From assembly GCA_944381515.1 (NCBI GenBank), contig CALWLM010000022.1, positions 34,215-98,214 on the forward strand: a stretch of DNA of 64,000 bases, read 5' to 3'. Origin of the DNA: an uncultured Lachnospiraceae bacterium. Lineage in GTDB: Bacteria > Bacillota > Clostridia > Lachnospirales > Lachnospiraceae. The translations under genes and the position numbers were made by a program. The notes beneath the pieces are model-generated. The model was not told the origin of the DNA. It worked only from the letters and a program-made list of their open reading frames with translations, and did no database searches. Within the stretch, counting starts at the first letter, position 1; every line of letters starts with the position of its first letter. Of the stretch, positions 52,780 through 60,855 are shown piece by piece.

Positions 52780-53219
52780 CTCTCTCCTCCCTTTTTCTTA
52801 CCCTTCTTTTCTATGAGCCGGGATACCGCCGCACTCACGGCCACGCCAAACAGCACGCCGCAGGTATCCAAAAGCACGTCGGCCGGGCTGGCATTTCTCC
52901 CCGGCGTAAAATACTGAATACTCTCATCGATACAGGCCGCAAGAAAACCCGCCGCAACCAGTCTCCACCGGTTTTTCCCGGCAAAGAAGGGATAGCGGGA
53001 CAGACTTACCGTCAGGAGGATTCCCAGCCCTGTATACTCTCCGAAATGAGCCGCTTTGCGGATGAATCCTTCCGAAAAGCGGATAAACCCAAGGCCAAGA
53101 GTCTGAAAAATCCCATTGACCCAATCGGTCACCCAGCTGCTCTCCGCCGAGGAATAGACGGCCGGTGTCGCTGAATTTGCAAAGATAAAACACAGATAGA
53201 GCAGTGTGACTGCAATCAT
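52776..53219 (-). CDS. VanZ family protein
   Basis: 147 residues with four membrane segments. It shows the VanZ-like pattern: an N-terminal FANSATP region, RKAAHFGEYTGLGILL near 65-80, and the acidic IDESIQYFTPGRNASPADVLLDTCG near 105-130. VanZ relatives confer low teicoplanin resistance in one plasmid system, but most chromosomal copies have unknown roles. It is first in the operon VanZ-SDR-helicase-fthC-lplA. Confidence 0.85.
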   Translation of the reverse strand: MIAVTLLYLCFIFANSATPAVYSSAESSWVTDWVNGIFQTLGLGFIRFSEGFIRKAAHFGEYTGLGILLTVSLSRYPFFAGKNRWRLVAAGFLAACIDESIQYFTPGRNASPADVLLDTCGVLFGVAVSAAVSRLIEKKGKKKGGER

Positions 53220-53309
53220 CGCCTCTCCCTTTCCTTCTGCCGCGCTGCCGCCCGGCTTCTTTCATAGTCTACAGTATATCCGAAAACACGCAGAATCGCA
53301 AGAGCCGCC

Positions 53310-53338
53310 TTGCAAACGTATGTTCTGCGTGCTATACT
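53310..53338 (+). promoter_or_regulatory. dinB promoter with LexA-like box in spacer
   Basis: TTGCAA (53310-53315) and TATACT (53333-53338) are 17 bases apart. AAACGTATGTTC at 53314-53325 fits GAACnnnnGTTC with one mismatch in the first half-site. The central GTAT and right half are identical to the two boxes at 29.6 kb. SOS control of the downstream polymerase is likely. Confidence 0.7.
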
Positions 53339-53426
53339 AAAAAAAAGAATGAGCGCCTAAAAGCGCCAAAGGACATGGGTACTGTGAAAAGGATACGGGT
53401 ACCATGAGAACAGGAGGTTTTCATCC

Positions 53427-54653
53427 ATGGCAGAGCGGCTGATCTTTCATATCGACGTCAACTCCGCCTACCTGAGCTGGGAGGCAGCGGACCGTCTGAA
53501 ACACGGGGAAACCGTGGATCTGCGCGCCATCCCGGCCATTGTCGGCGGCGACCGTGAAAAACGCCACGGCGTTGTCCTGGCCAAATCCATTCCGGCCAAA
53601 AAATACGGAATTGCCACCGGCGAGCCCATTGTGGACGCTCTGCGCAAATGTCCCATTCTCACCTGCGTACCCGCCCGTCACGATCTGTACAGCCGTTACT
53701 CCCGCGCCTTCATAAATATCCTGCGCCGGTATGCCCCGGTGATCGAGCAGGTCTCTGTGGACGAGGCCTTCGCCGACATGACCGGCACCGGCCTTCTCTA
53801 CGGCTCTCCCGAAAAGGCCGCGGCCCTGATCAAGGATACCATCCGTGACGAGCTGGGATTTACGGTAAACGTAGGGATCTCCTCCAATAAGCTGTTAGCC
53901 AAAATGGCCTCCGACTTTGAAAAGCCCGACCGTATTCACACCCTGTTCCCCGATGAGATCCGTCAAAAAATGTGGCCTCTGCCGGTGGGAGAGCTCTTTC
54001 TCGTGGGACAGGCAGCCAGACGGCAGCTGGAAGAATTGGGCATTCGCACCATCGGAGACCTGGCCCGCAGCGACCCGGCTCTGATCCGTTCCCATCTGAA
54101 AAAGCACGGGGAGACCATCTGGAATTATGCCAACGGCATCGACAGCCGGCCGGTAGAGCCGGAGCCCGCCGATGCCAAGTGCTACGGCAACGAAACCACT
54201 CTGCCCAGGGATGTGACCGACATGGAGGAGGCCAAAACCATCCTCCTGGCCCTGTCCGAATCCGTAGCCGCAAGACTGCGGGCGGACCACGTGACAGCCG
54301 CCTGCATCACGGTCAAATACACCGACTGCCATTTCCGCAATCAAAGCCATCAAAGAACCCTGGTCTCCTCCACCAACGTGACCGAGGAGATTTATCAGAC
54401 CGCCGTCTCCCTTCTTGCGCAGCTGTGGCAGACCAAGGTCCCCTTACGCCTTTTAGGCGTATCGGCCAGCCGCATCAGCGACGGCGGCATGTATCAATAC
54501 AATCTTTTTGACGGAGAAAAATATGAAAAGCTGGGAAGACTGGACACGGCCATCGACTCCATCCGCAGCCGCTACGGCAAAGGAGCTGTCCGGCGAGGCC
54601 GGTTGCTTCCCGCGCCTTCAAAGGAAGAAGGCGCAGATCCCGACTCTCAATAA
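53427..54653 (+). CDS. dinB: DNA polymerase IV (Y family)
   Basis: 408 residues. Translesion polymerase. The first metal Asp is in FHIDVNSAYLSWEAA, with Tyr at the steric-gate position rather than Phe; the catalytic pair is in SVDEAFADMTG near 110-120. The palm/thumb GISSNKLLAKMASDFEKP and the helix-hairpin-helix ELGIRTIGDLARSDP follow. The clamp-binding motif QYNLF is near 355. AGGAGG precedes the ATG. A terminator hairpin overlaps its stop codon, and its promoter carries a LexA-like box. Confidence 0.93.
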   Translation: MAERLIFHIDVNSAYLSWEAADRLKHGETVDLRAIPAIVGGDREKRHGVVLAKSIPAKKYGIATGEPIVDALRKCPILTCVPARHDLYSRYSRAFINILRRYAPVIEQVSVDEAFADMTGTGLLYGSPEKAAALIKDTIRDELGFTVNVGISSNKLLAKMASDFEKPDRIHTLFPDEIRQKMWPLPVGELFLVGQAARRQLEELGIRTIGDLARSDPALIRSHLKKHGETIWNYANGIDSRPVEPEPADAKCYGNETTLPRDVTDMEEAKTILLALSESVAARLRADHVTAACITVKYTDCHFRNQSHQRTLVSSTNVTEEIYQTAVSLLAQLWQTKVPLRLLGVSASRISDGGMYQYNLFDGEKYEKLGRLDTAIDSIRSRYGKGAVRRGRLLPAPSKEEGADPDSQ

Positions 54654-54672
54654 AGTCATCTGCGCCTTTTTC
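54628..54672 (+). terminator. Terminator of dinB
   Basis: AAGGCGCAGAT (54628-54638) pairs with ATCTGCGCCTT (54658-54668), then T residues. The 5' arm lies inside the last codons of dinB. Confidence 0.85.
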
Positions 54673-54692
54673 CGATAATCTTTCCCAGAAAT

Positions 54693-55640
54693 TTACAGCC
54701 TCGTAAAGGCCGCTTCTCTGGCATATTCCTGCATCACCGCAATATCCTGATCGGTGAACTGAAATTTCTGCTGAACTCTGCGAATCTCATCGGCCAGCCG
54801 CACATCGGAAATCGTCCGATTGTCCGTATTGACCGTCACATGAACGCCTGCGTCATAAAGCAGGCGGAAGGGATGCTCCTGTCCGTTCTTCATGGCCTGG
54901 GTCTGTACATTGCTGGTGTAGCAGACCTCCAGAGCAATCTTTCTCCTTGCCAGCTCGCGCACCAGCTCCGGGTCCTCGGCCGCCCGCACCCCATGGCCTA
55001 TGCGCCGCGGTTCCATGGCCAGAGCCTGGCGGACGCTCTCTGCTCCCGCCCCCTCGCCGGCATGGATGGTATAGGGGACATCCAGCTTTCTTGCAAGGGC
55101 AAATACCGAGGCAAAATTTTCTGTGGGAAACAGTCCCTCCGCTCCGGCCAGATCCGCCGCGCAAACACCGCTGTCCAGATACCGGGCCGTCAGCCGAATG
55201 GTCTCTTCATTTTCCTTCTGATTGTCGTCTCCCCTCATACAGCACAAAATCAAGGCCGCTTTCATGGAGGGAGCCTTATCAAGAGCCTTCTTCATCCCGT
55301 CAATGGCCGCCTCCACATACTCCTGCTGTCCATAACCGGTAAAGCGGGCATACTGGGGGGCAAAACGAATTTCCGCATAAGAAAAGCCCTCCGAAGCCAG
55401 GTCCTCCGTCAGCTCCTTCGTCGCCCGGCCGATGGCATCGGGATTGCTCAGCACGCGGATCGGAATGTCAAACCGTTTCAGACAGGTCTCCAGATCCGGG
55501 CAGTTCTCAGGCACCCTCATGTACCGGTCCGTAAATTCCTCCAGACTGGCTGCCGGTGCCTCCACTCCCTGCTCCCTGGCCAGCTCCATGGCCGTGGCAG
55601 GACGCAGCGATCCATCCAGATGTACATGCAATTCTATCAT
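54693..55640 (-). CDS. add: Adenosine deaminase
   Basis: 315 residues. Zinc hydrolase that converts adenosine to inosine. Metal ligands are HVHLDGSLRP at 4-13, HAGEGAG near 190 and an Asp in VNTDNRTIS near 270; GHGVRAAEDP with the catalytic His lies near 215. It is slightly shorter than typical (about 330). AGGAGG precedes the start. It lies head-on to dinB across the shared terminator region. Confidence 0.93.
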   Translation of the reverse strand: MIELHVHLDGSLRPATAMELAREQGVEAPAASLEEFTDRYMRVPENCPDLETCLKRFDIPIRVLSNPDAIGRATKELTEDLASEGFSYAEIRFAPQYARFTGYGQQEYVEAAIDGMKKALDKAPSMKAALILCCMRGDDNQKENEETIRLTARYLDSGVCAADLAGAEGLFPTENFASVFALARKLDVPYTIHAGEGAGAESVRQALAMEPRRIGHGVRAAEDPELVRELARRKIALEVCYTSNVQTQAMKNGQEHPFRLLYDAGVHVTVNTDNRTISDVRLADEIRRVQQKFQFTDQDIAVMQEYAREAAFTRL

Positions 55641-55696
55641 GACTTTTCCTCCTTTGTTTGACTCTTGCCTGCAAAAAATCCATTTGTTATAGAATT

Positions 55697-55725
55697 AGAA
55701 TACCTGTTTCTCCCCCGTTTGTAAA
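55697..55725 (-). promoter_or_regulatory. Promoter of adenosine deaminase gene
   Basis: On the minus strand TTTACA (55720-55725) and TATTCT (55697-55702) are separated by 17 bases, about 60 bases before the start. Confidence 0.6.
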
Positions 55726-55741
55726 GAAAACTTTACCGGCC

Positions 55742-55772
55742 TCGTTCCCATTCCCATTCTCATTCCCATTCC
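55742..55772 (-). repeat. GAATGG hexanucleotide repeat across a stop codon
   Basis: On the minus strand about five near-perfect GAATGG units run through the end of the LysM-GH18 gene. One unit reads GAATGA and supplies the stop codon; frame and repeat continue for several codons after it. Confidence 0.7.
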
Positions 55773-57070
55773 CCTTCTCCGCCCTGCTCTCCTCCGCCAA
55801 ACATCTGATTCCACAGAAGCCAGCAGGCCCTGAAAGGCTTCATCAGGTTCCAGAATCCTGCTCCGCGCAGGCCATACTCAGCAATCAGGCGGAAGCGCGC
55901 CGTCATGCTGCGTACATCCTCAAACCAGACCACATGCTCTGTCCCTCCTTCCCGATAAGAAAAATAGGGAGACTGAGCCGCCTCATCAAAGCGGATCTCG
56001 CTGCCGGTATCCGCCGCCAGCTCTACCGCCTCCACATTGCCTACCACCCGCGCCTGGGTTGTTCCTCTTACATAGGGAAGAGGCCAATCGTATCCATAAT
56101 TGGGGATACCCAGACAAATCTTGGCCGGATCGATACGGGAAACGGCATAATCCATCACGCGGCGCACCTGATTCAGAGGCGCCACCGCCATGGGCGTCCC
56201 ATAGGTATACCCCCACTCATAGGCCATAACCAGAACACTGTCCGCAGCTTCTCCCAAGCCCCGGTAATCGATGCCTCCATAGAGCACCCCTCCCTGCTCA
56301 TCGGAATATTTGGGCGCCAGAGCCACGGACACCGTATAGCCTGCGGCATTCATCCTGCCCCGCAGAAAATCCACGAATTCCACATAGGCGTCCCTGTCTG
56401 CCGGCTCCACAAATTCAAAATCCACATCCAGCGCGCCGTACCCTTCTTCCTCCATCTCCCGCAGCAAATTGTCTGCGAGAACCTCCTGAATCTCCCGGTC
56501 ATTTACCAGAGAGCTGACCAGAGCGCTGTTAAAGACGCCCTCTTCCGTAAGAGGAGTAAGCACCAGCACGGTCCCCGCTCCCAGCTGTCCGGCTCTGTCC
56601 AGCAGATATGTGGGGTCCGCCGGCAGCACCAGTTCCCCGTTCTCCGTAAAGCCATAAGAAAACAGATACATACCGGTCAGATAAGGCAGAGACTGATCGA
56701 TCACATAGGGTTCCACAAAGGGGTAGGCATAGCCTCCCAGAAAGGGAGCCGGCCCAGGAGCCTCCCCCTCCTCCCGCTGATACCGGATCACCAGGCTTTC
56801 CCCGGCATACAGCTGCCCCTCCTCTGTCAGAAAAGGGTTATTCTGCACGATCTGACGCACTGTAGTGCCATAGGCCGCCGCAATTGCTTCCAGTGTCTCC
56901 CCCTCGCTCACCTGATGAATCTGTTCCGGAATCAGTACCAGAAGAGCCTGCCCCACCACCAGCTGCAAAACGTCCTCAATCTGGTTATCATACCGCAGCC
57001 GCGCCTCGGACACCCCATACCGGGCGGCAATCTGCGCCACGGTCTCTCCCTGACTTACAACATGAATCAC
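55760..57070 (-). CDS. LysM-LysM-GH18 spore cortex hydrolase (SleL/YaaH-like)
   Basis: 436 residues with a GTG start. Two LysM modules (about 3-46 HVVSQGETVAQIAARYGV, and 52-97 HQVSEGETLEAIAAAYGT) bind peptidoglycan. A GH18 domain (about 110-430) follows, with the catalytic signature in ALDVDFEFVEP (the Glu is the acid/base). SleL and YaaH are N-acetylglucosaminidases on spore cortex or coat. No signal peptide is present, as in SleL. The GTG at 57070 is preferred because GGAG lies eight bases upstream and LysM begins at once; the in-frame ATG at 57151 lies within the divergent promoter region. Confidence 0.88.
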   Translation of the reverse strand: MIHVVSQGETVAQIAARYGVSEARLRYDNQIEDVLQLVVGQALLVLIPEQIHQVSEGETLEAIAAAYGTTVRQIVQNNPFLTEEGQLYAGESLVIRYQREEGEAPGPAPFLGGYAYPFVEPYVIDQSLPYLTGMYLFSYGFTENGELVLPADPTYLLDRAGQLGAGTVLVLTPLTEEGVFNSALVSSLVNDREIQEVLADNLLREMEEEGYGALDVDFEFVEPADRDAYVEFVDFLRGRMNAAGYTVSVALAPKYSDEQGGVLYGGIDYRGLGEAADSVLVMAYEWGYTYGTPMAVAPLNQVRRVMDYAVSRIDPAKICLGIPNYGYDWPLPYVRGTTQARVVGNVEAVELAADTGSEIRFDEAAQSPYFSYREGGTEHVVWFEDVRSMTARFRLIAEYGLRGAGFWNLMKPFRACWLLWNQMFGGGEQGGEGEWE

Positions 57071-57144
57071 CTTGTCCTCTCCTTTTTTATTCCTCGCCCT
57101 GGCGAGTAGACTTGACACATTGTATGTCTTCGCTGCCGGTTTCA

Positions 57145-57173
57145 TTGACAAAAAAATTTGCCAGCTTTATAAT
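57145..57173 (+). promoter_or_regulatory. Consensus promoter of sdpR-sdpI
   Basis: Perfect TTGACA (57145-57150) and TATAAT (57168-57173) with a 17-base spacer. TGTATGTC occurs on both sides, at 57121-57128 and 57182-57189, and may be the repressor site. Confidence 0.85.
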
Positions 57174-57220
57174 TATTTCAATGTATGTCGGAATGTACCG
57201 TATCAGTCAAAGGAGAAAAC

Positions 57221-57493
57221 ATGGGTTTTCAGGAAAGCTTTAAGGCGCTGTCCGATCCCACCCGCCGTGAAATTTTGCAGCTTTTAAAGGGAGGACGTAT
57301 GAGCGCCGGCGAAATCGTCGATCATTTTCCCATGACCGGCGCTACCATCTCCCATCATCTGGCCGTATTAAAGTCAGCCGGACTGGTGGACGTGGAACGG
57401 GAAGGGAAGTATCTCTATTACGAATTAAATCTCTCCGTCGTGGAGGAAATCATGGCATGGTTTGCCGGCTTTGCAAAGGAGGACAATCAATGA
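57221..57493 (+). CDS. sdpR: ArsR/SdpR family autorepressor
   Basis: 90 residues. A winged helix-turn-helix with SFKALSDPTRREILQLLKGG at the start and MTGATISHHLAVLKSAGLV as recognition helix. The metal-binding Cys pair of ArsR (CVC) is absent, as in SdpR. AAGGAG five bases upstream sets the start. Its stop overlaps the sdpI start (ATGA). In Bacillus, SdpR represses sdpRI until membrane-bound SdpI sequesters it. Confidence 0.88.
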   Translation: MGFQESFKALSDPTRREILQLLKGGRMSAGEIVDHFPMTGATISHHLAVLKSAGLVDVEREGKYLYYELNLSVVEEIMAWFAGFAKEDNQ

Positions 57494-58155
57494 AGATCTT
57501 TCGCCGTGAAAATCGTCTGTCTTGGATTCTGACAGCCATTATGTTTATCATTGCCCTGGCCGCCTTCCCCTTTTTGCCGGATCGGATTCCCATCCATTTT
57601 AACGGGGAGGGAGCCATCGACGGGACCGGCTCCCGTATATTTATTTTCCTGATGCCTGCCGTGGCGGCCCTTATGCTTCTGTTGGGTGAAATTACCCGGC
57701 AGATCGATCCCCGCCATCAAAACTACCGCCGCTTCCAGCACCATTATTATCTGATTTTCCTGGGCTGCTGCCTGCTCTTTTTCATGCTGGAACTGTACAC
57801 CATCGCCGTCTGCCTGTCCCCCCAGCTGGAGCAATCCTTCAGCATGGGGCAATGGATGCCTGTGCTGGTGGGCGCCCTCATTGCCCTGTGCGGCAATGTT
57901 CTGCCCAAGTTCAAGCCCAATTATTTTGCCGGTATCAAGACGCCCTGGACTCTGGCCAACGAAAACGTATGGTATCTGACCCATCGCTTTACCGGGAAAA
58001 TCTGGTTTGGCGGAGGCATTCTCCTGATGCTGGTGGCCTTTCTCCCCTCCCAGTTCAAAACAGCCGCCACTCTTATCCTCCTCATTGCCCTGATTTTTAT
58101 TCCCTATGTCTATTCCTACCTGGCTTTCCGTCAGGAAAAGAAAAACGAAGAATAA
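57490..58155 (+). CDS. sdpI: SdpI family immunity/signal protein
   Basis: 221 residues with six membrane segments. An N-terminal DUF1648-like part holds FPFLPDRIPIHFNGEGAIDG, and the SdpI part holds NYFAGIKTPWTLANENVWYLTHR, the family hallmark. Bacillus SdpI gives immunity to the SdpC killing factor and titrates SdpR. No sdpC or sdpAB lies nearby, so here it may protect against foreign toxins or have another role. It is translationally coupled to sdpR. Confidence 0.88.
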   Translation: MKIFRRENRLSWILTAIMFIIALAAFPFLPDRIPIHFNGEGAIDGTGSRIFIFLMPAVAALMLLLGEITRQIDPRHQNYRRFQHHYYLIFLGCCLLFFMLELYTIAVCLSPQLEQSFSMGQWMPVLVGALIALCGNVLPKFKPNYFAGIKTPWTLANENVWYLTHRFTGKIWFGGGILLMLVAFLPSQFKTAATLILLIALIFIPYVYSYLAFRQEKKNEE

Positions 58156-58190
58156 TTTTTTCCATTCCTGCATAAAAAAACCGTCTTGTC

Positions 58191-58203
58191 CATATACTGT
58201 ATA
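58191..58203 (+). promoter_or_regulatory. Short palindrome upstream of the coiled-coil gene
   Basis: ATATAC, one base, GTATAT: a perfect 6-1-6 inverted repeat 57 bases before the 84-residue gene. Possible repressor site; its regulator is unknown. A 5-bp hairpin (AGCCC/GGGCT, about 58209-58223) lies between it and the gene. Confidence 0.35.
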
Positions 58204-58259
58204 TAGGAAGCCCTGGATGGGCTCTTTATTATCAGACCGATATGACGAGGAGGTAGAAT

Positions 58260-58514
58260 ATGCCCAGGGGAAAGGTAATCAAACGATCCTTGGATGAACA
58301 GATCAGTATGCTGGAAGAAGATATTCGCGCAGCCCACAACAAGCTGACCAAATTGCAGGGGAAGCTAAAAGAATTGCAGAAGCAAAAACGGGAGGAAGAT
58401 ATGGAAGGGCTCTACTGCCTGGTCAAGGAAAGCGGCCTGTCCATGGACGAGGTGCGCCAGCGGCTGTCCGACACCGCAGCTGCATCCCAGTCCTTAAACG
58501 ACGATATAGCCTGA
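58260..58514 (+). CDS. Small coiled-coil protein of unknown function
   Basis: 84 residues. A basic start MPRGKVIKR is followed by a long heptad-like helix (about 10-50, rich in Leu, Lys, Glu and Gln), a short helix MEGLYCLVKESGLS, and an acidic tail. It resembles in layout small DUF4315-type proteins of mobile elements, but the match is weak and I do not assign it. GAGGAGG precedes the ATG. It sits at the edge of the AT-rich metal-resistance module. Confidence 0.6.
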   Translation: MPRGKVIKRSLDEQISMLEEDIRAAHNKLTKLQGKLKELQKQKREEDMEGLYCLVKESGLSMDEVRQRLSDTAAASQSLNDDIA

Positions 58515-58611
58515 TGGCAGGAGTGTCCTCCAAATCTTTACATGCCATAATTTTAAAATACCGCTGCCAGTTAATAATCATTTTCGAACCAATAATTGTC
58601 CCCAGTATTTA

Positions 58612-58683
58612 AGAAGGAGACATTCCTGTAAAATCCATGCCTATTTAAAGCTTTGGATTCCAGCAGGAACGTCTCCTTTCTTT
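58612..58683. terminator. Long hairpin between coiled-coil gene and metal ATPase gene
   Basis: GGAGAC-x-TTCCTG (58616-58628) pairs with CAGGAA-x-GTCTCC (58664-58676). Inside, AATCCA (58632-58637) pairs with TGGATT (58654-58659). T-rich sequence follows. It suits termination of the plus-strand gene or of the convergent ATPase gene. Nothing else is seen in this 250-base gap. Confidence 0.55.
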
Positions 58684-58764
58684 AGCTGCTCATATTAATA
58701 GAAATCGTAACGGTTTCTTTTTATCTTCTGTAACAACATTCCCTTCAGCCAGCTTAAGACAAAA

Positions 58765-60660
58765 TCATTCAAATTTTCTATCATAAAGCAACGCAGCAAT
58801 CAACACAACAAAACACGAACCCGCATTATGTACCAACGCCCCGGTGGTTGGAGTCAAAACCCCCATGAGCGATAATATAATCGCTGCAAAATTAATGCAC
58901 ATAGACAGCGTAATGCTGACTTTAATGGTTTTGACCGTCCCATCAGAAAGCCTCTTCAAATATGGGATTTTTGAAATATCATCGCTCATCAGGGCAATAT
59001 CTGCCGCTTCTACAGCGATATCACTTCCCATGCTTCCCATGGCCACACTTACATCAGCCGTTTTCAATGCCGGCGCATCGTTAACCCCGTCTCCGATCAT
59101 GCAGACCTTATGATTTTCTGCCTTGAGCTTCTCAATATTCCGCACTTTTTCTTCTGGCAGCAAATCAGCTCTGACTTCGGAAATTCCGATCTGCCGTGCA
59201 AAATAATCTGCTGTTTTTTGATGGTCGCCGGTGAGTAAAACCGTTCGGGTATGCATATCTGAAAGACTGGAAATCATGTCTTTCGCTTCTGGACGCAATA
59301 CGTCAGAAAGCGCAATAATGCCAATAAGTTTCCCCCTATCTGCTACAAGTACAGAAGCTTTTCCCTGCATACGCAGCTGTTCCAAGGTATATTGGACATT
59401 ACTATCAAGCGAAACCCTGTTTTCCGTAAAGAATTTTTCATTTCCGCAAAGCAGTTTGCGTCCGCTCGCCTCTGCAAAAATCCCTTTGCCGGCAATCATT
59501 TTGAAGGCAGATACTTCAACCAAAGAGAGATTTTTTCTCTTTGCATACGCTGCAATTGCTTTTCCCAGCGGGTGTTCGCTTCTTACCTCGGCAGAAGCAG
59601 CAAGAGAAAGCAATTCTGTTTCGCTGATTGTTTCATCAAAAGAAATCATGTCGCTGACATCTAATCGGCCATAGGTTAAGGTACCGGTTTTATCAAAGGC
59701 GATTGTATCTACTCTTCCCATTTTTTCAAGGGCCTCGCCCGACTTGATAATTACGCCATGTTTTGTCGCCTGACCAATTGCCGCCATAATTGCAGTTGGC
59801 GTTGCCAATACAAGGGCGCAGGGACAAAAAACAACCAGAATCGTTACAGCAGTAACGATATTTCCAGAAAAAGCATAAGCCAAAATTGCAATGAGCAAAG
59901 CAACAGGTACCAGCCAGCTTGCGACTTTATCAGCAATTCTCTGCATGGGAGCCTGTTTGTTTTCCGCATCCCGCACCATACGAATCAATTTTTGCAAAGA
60001 ACTGTCTTCTCCGACTTTTGTTGCTGAAATGTCAACAGAGCCAAAACAGTTAAGCGTACCACAGAAAACTTTTTCTCCCGCACCCTTGTCAATTGGCAGA
60101 GACTCTCCCGTCATAATAGACTGATTGACAGATGTTTCTCCGCTTATGATAATTCCGTCAACCGGGATCGTTTCGCCGGGCAAAACTCGCAGAATATCTC
60201 CCTCCTTGATATCTTCCGCCGGTATTAATTCTTCTTTTCCATCCTTAAGCCTGCGTCCTTTCGTCGGCGCAAGCTTAATCAAATTTTTCAATCCCTTTTT
60301 CGCCCGATTGGCAGTAGCCTCTTCTAAAAGGGCGCCAATCGCCATGATAAACGCAACCTCTCCCGCTGCGAACAAATCCCCGATTGCAACAGCAGCAAAC
60401 ATGGCAATGCAGATCAGAAGGGCAGACGATATTTTGCTGATTCCGGAATTATGGACGAGCCGCCATATTGCCAGATACAAAAGCGGAATCCCACTGATAA
60501 CAATGGTCAGCCATGCAGGATCAAATGGCAGAGGAAGCATCTGCACCGACACACCACCAAATTTCTCTGTTAAATGAGGAATTAAATCCAGCAACAGAAA
60601 TATACCAGCTATAACCGTCATTGGAAGTCCTGCCAGAAAATCAACCAGTTTTTTTAACAT
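58765..60660 (-). CDS. P1B-type heavy-metal-translocating ATPase
   Basis: 631 residues. Predicted metal exporter. CPC in FCPCALVLATPTAI lies near residue 280, the phosphorylated Asp in DKTGTLTYGRLD near 323, SEHPLGKAIAAYA near 365 and GDGVNDAPALKTAD near 535. An actuator SGETSVNQSIMTGESLPIDKG precedes the CPC. There is no N-terminal metal-binding domain, and the last membrane region reads ALVHNAGSCF instead of the Asp-containing zinc/cadmium signature, so the metal is uncertain. Codons are AT-rich compared with neighbours. GGAGGAGG precedes the start at 60660. It is divergent from a TetR regulator, which probably controls it. Confidence 0.88.
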   Translation of the reverse strand: MLKKLVDFLAGLPMTVIAGIFLLLDLIPHLTEKFGGVSVQMLPLPFDPAWLTIVISGIPLLYLAIWRLVHNSGISKISSALLICIAMFAAVAIGDLFAAGEVAFIMAIGALLEEATANRAKKGLKNLIKLAPTKGRRLKDGKEELIPAEDIKEGDILRVLPGETIPVDGIIISGETSVNQSIMTGESLPIDKGAGEKVFCGTLNCFGSVDISATKVGEDSSLQKLIRMVRDAENKQAPMQRIADKVASWLVPVALLIAILAYAFSGNIVTAVTILVVFCPCALVLATPTAIMAAIGQATKHGVIIKSGEALEKMGRVDTIAFDKTGTLTYGRLDVSDMISFDETISETELLSLAASAEVRSEHPLGKAIAAYAKRKNLSLVEVSAFKMIAGKGIFAEASGRKLLCGNEKFFTENRVSLDSNVQYTLEQLRMQGKASVLVADRGKLIGIIALSDVLRPEAKDMISSLSDMHTRTVLLTGDHQKTADYFARQIGISEVRADLLPEEKVRNIEKLKAENHKVCMIGDGVNDAPALKTADVSVAMGSMGSDIAVEAADIALMSDDISKIPYLKRLSDGTVKTIKVSITLSMCINFAAIILSLMGVLTPTTGALVHNAGSCFVVLIAALLYDRKFE

Positions 60661-60703
60661 AATGCCTCCTCCAATCCACATGGTATTTCATAGCGATTTG
60701 CCC

Positions 60704-60756
60704 TTGACACACTTTTACATTTACCATACAATAAATTTGATAACAAACATTTTGTT
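60704..60756. promoter_or_regulatory. TetR promoter and candidate operator
   Basis: TTGACA (60704-60709) and TACAAT (60727-60732) with a 17-base spacer point toward the TetR gene. A perfect inverted repeat AACAAA-CAT-TTTGTT (60742-60756) lies just downstream, at the transcription start, and within the divergent ATPase promoter region. It is the best candidate TetR binding site. Confidence 0.6.
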
Positions 60757-60855
60757 CTCTTTTATTGTAGACCGGCAGCCAACGAAATACAATGGATAAT
60801 ATCATCCCCGTGTTTCGTATGGAACACTTTCAGGAAATTGTACGGAAGGATTATT

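Noticed and set aside
11879..58613. Shared 13-mer CCCAGTATTTAAG at 11879-11891 and 58601-58613, both before hairpins
   Set aside because: Duplicates of this length are expected by chance in 64 kb, and the flanks and hairpins are unrelated.
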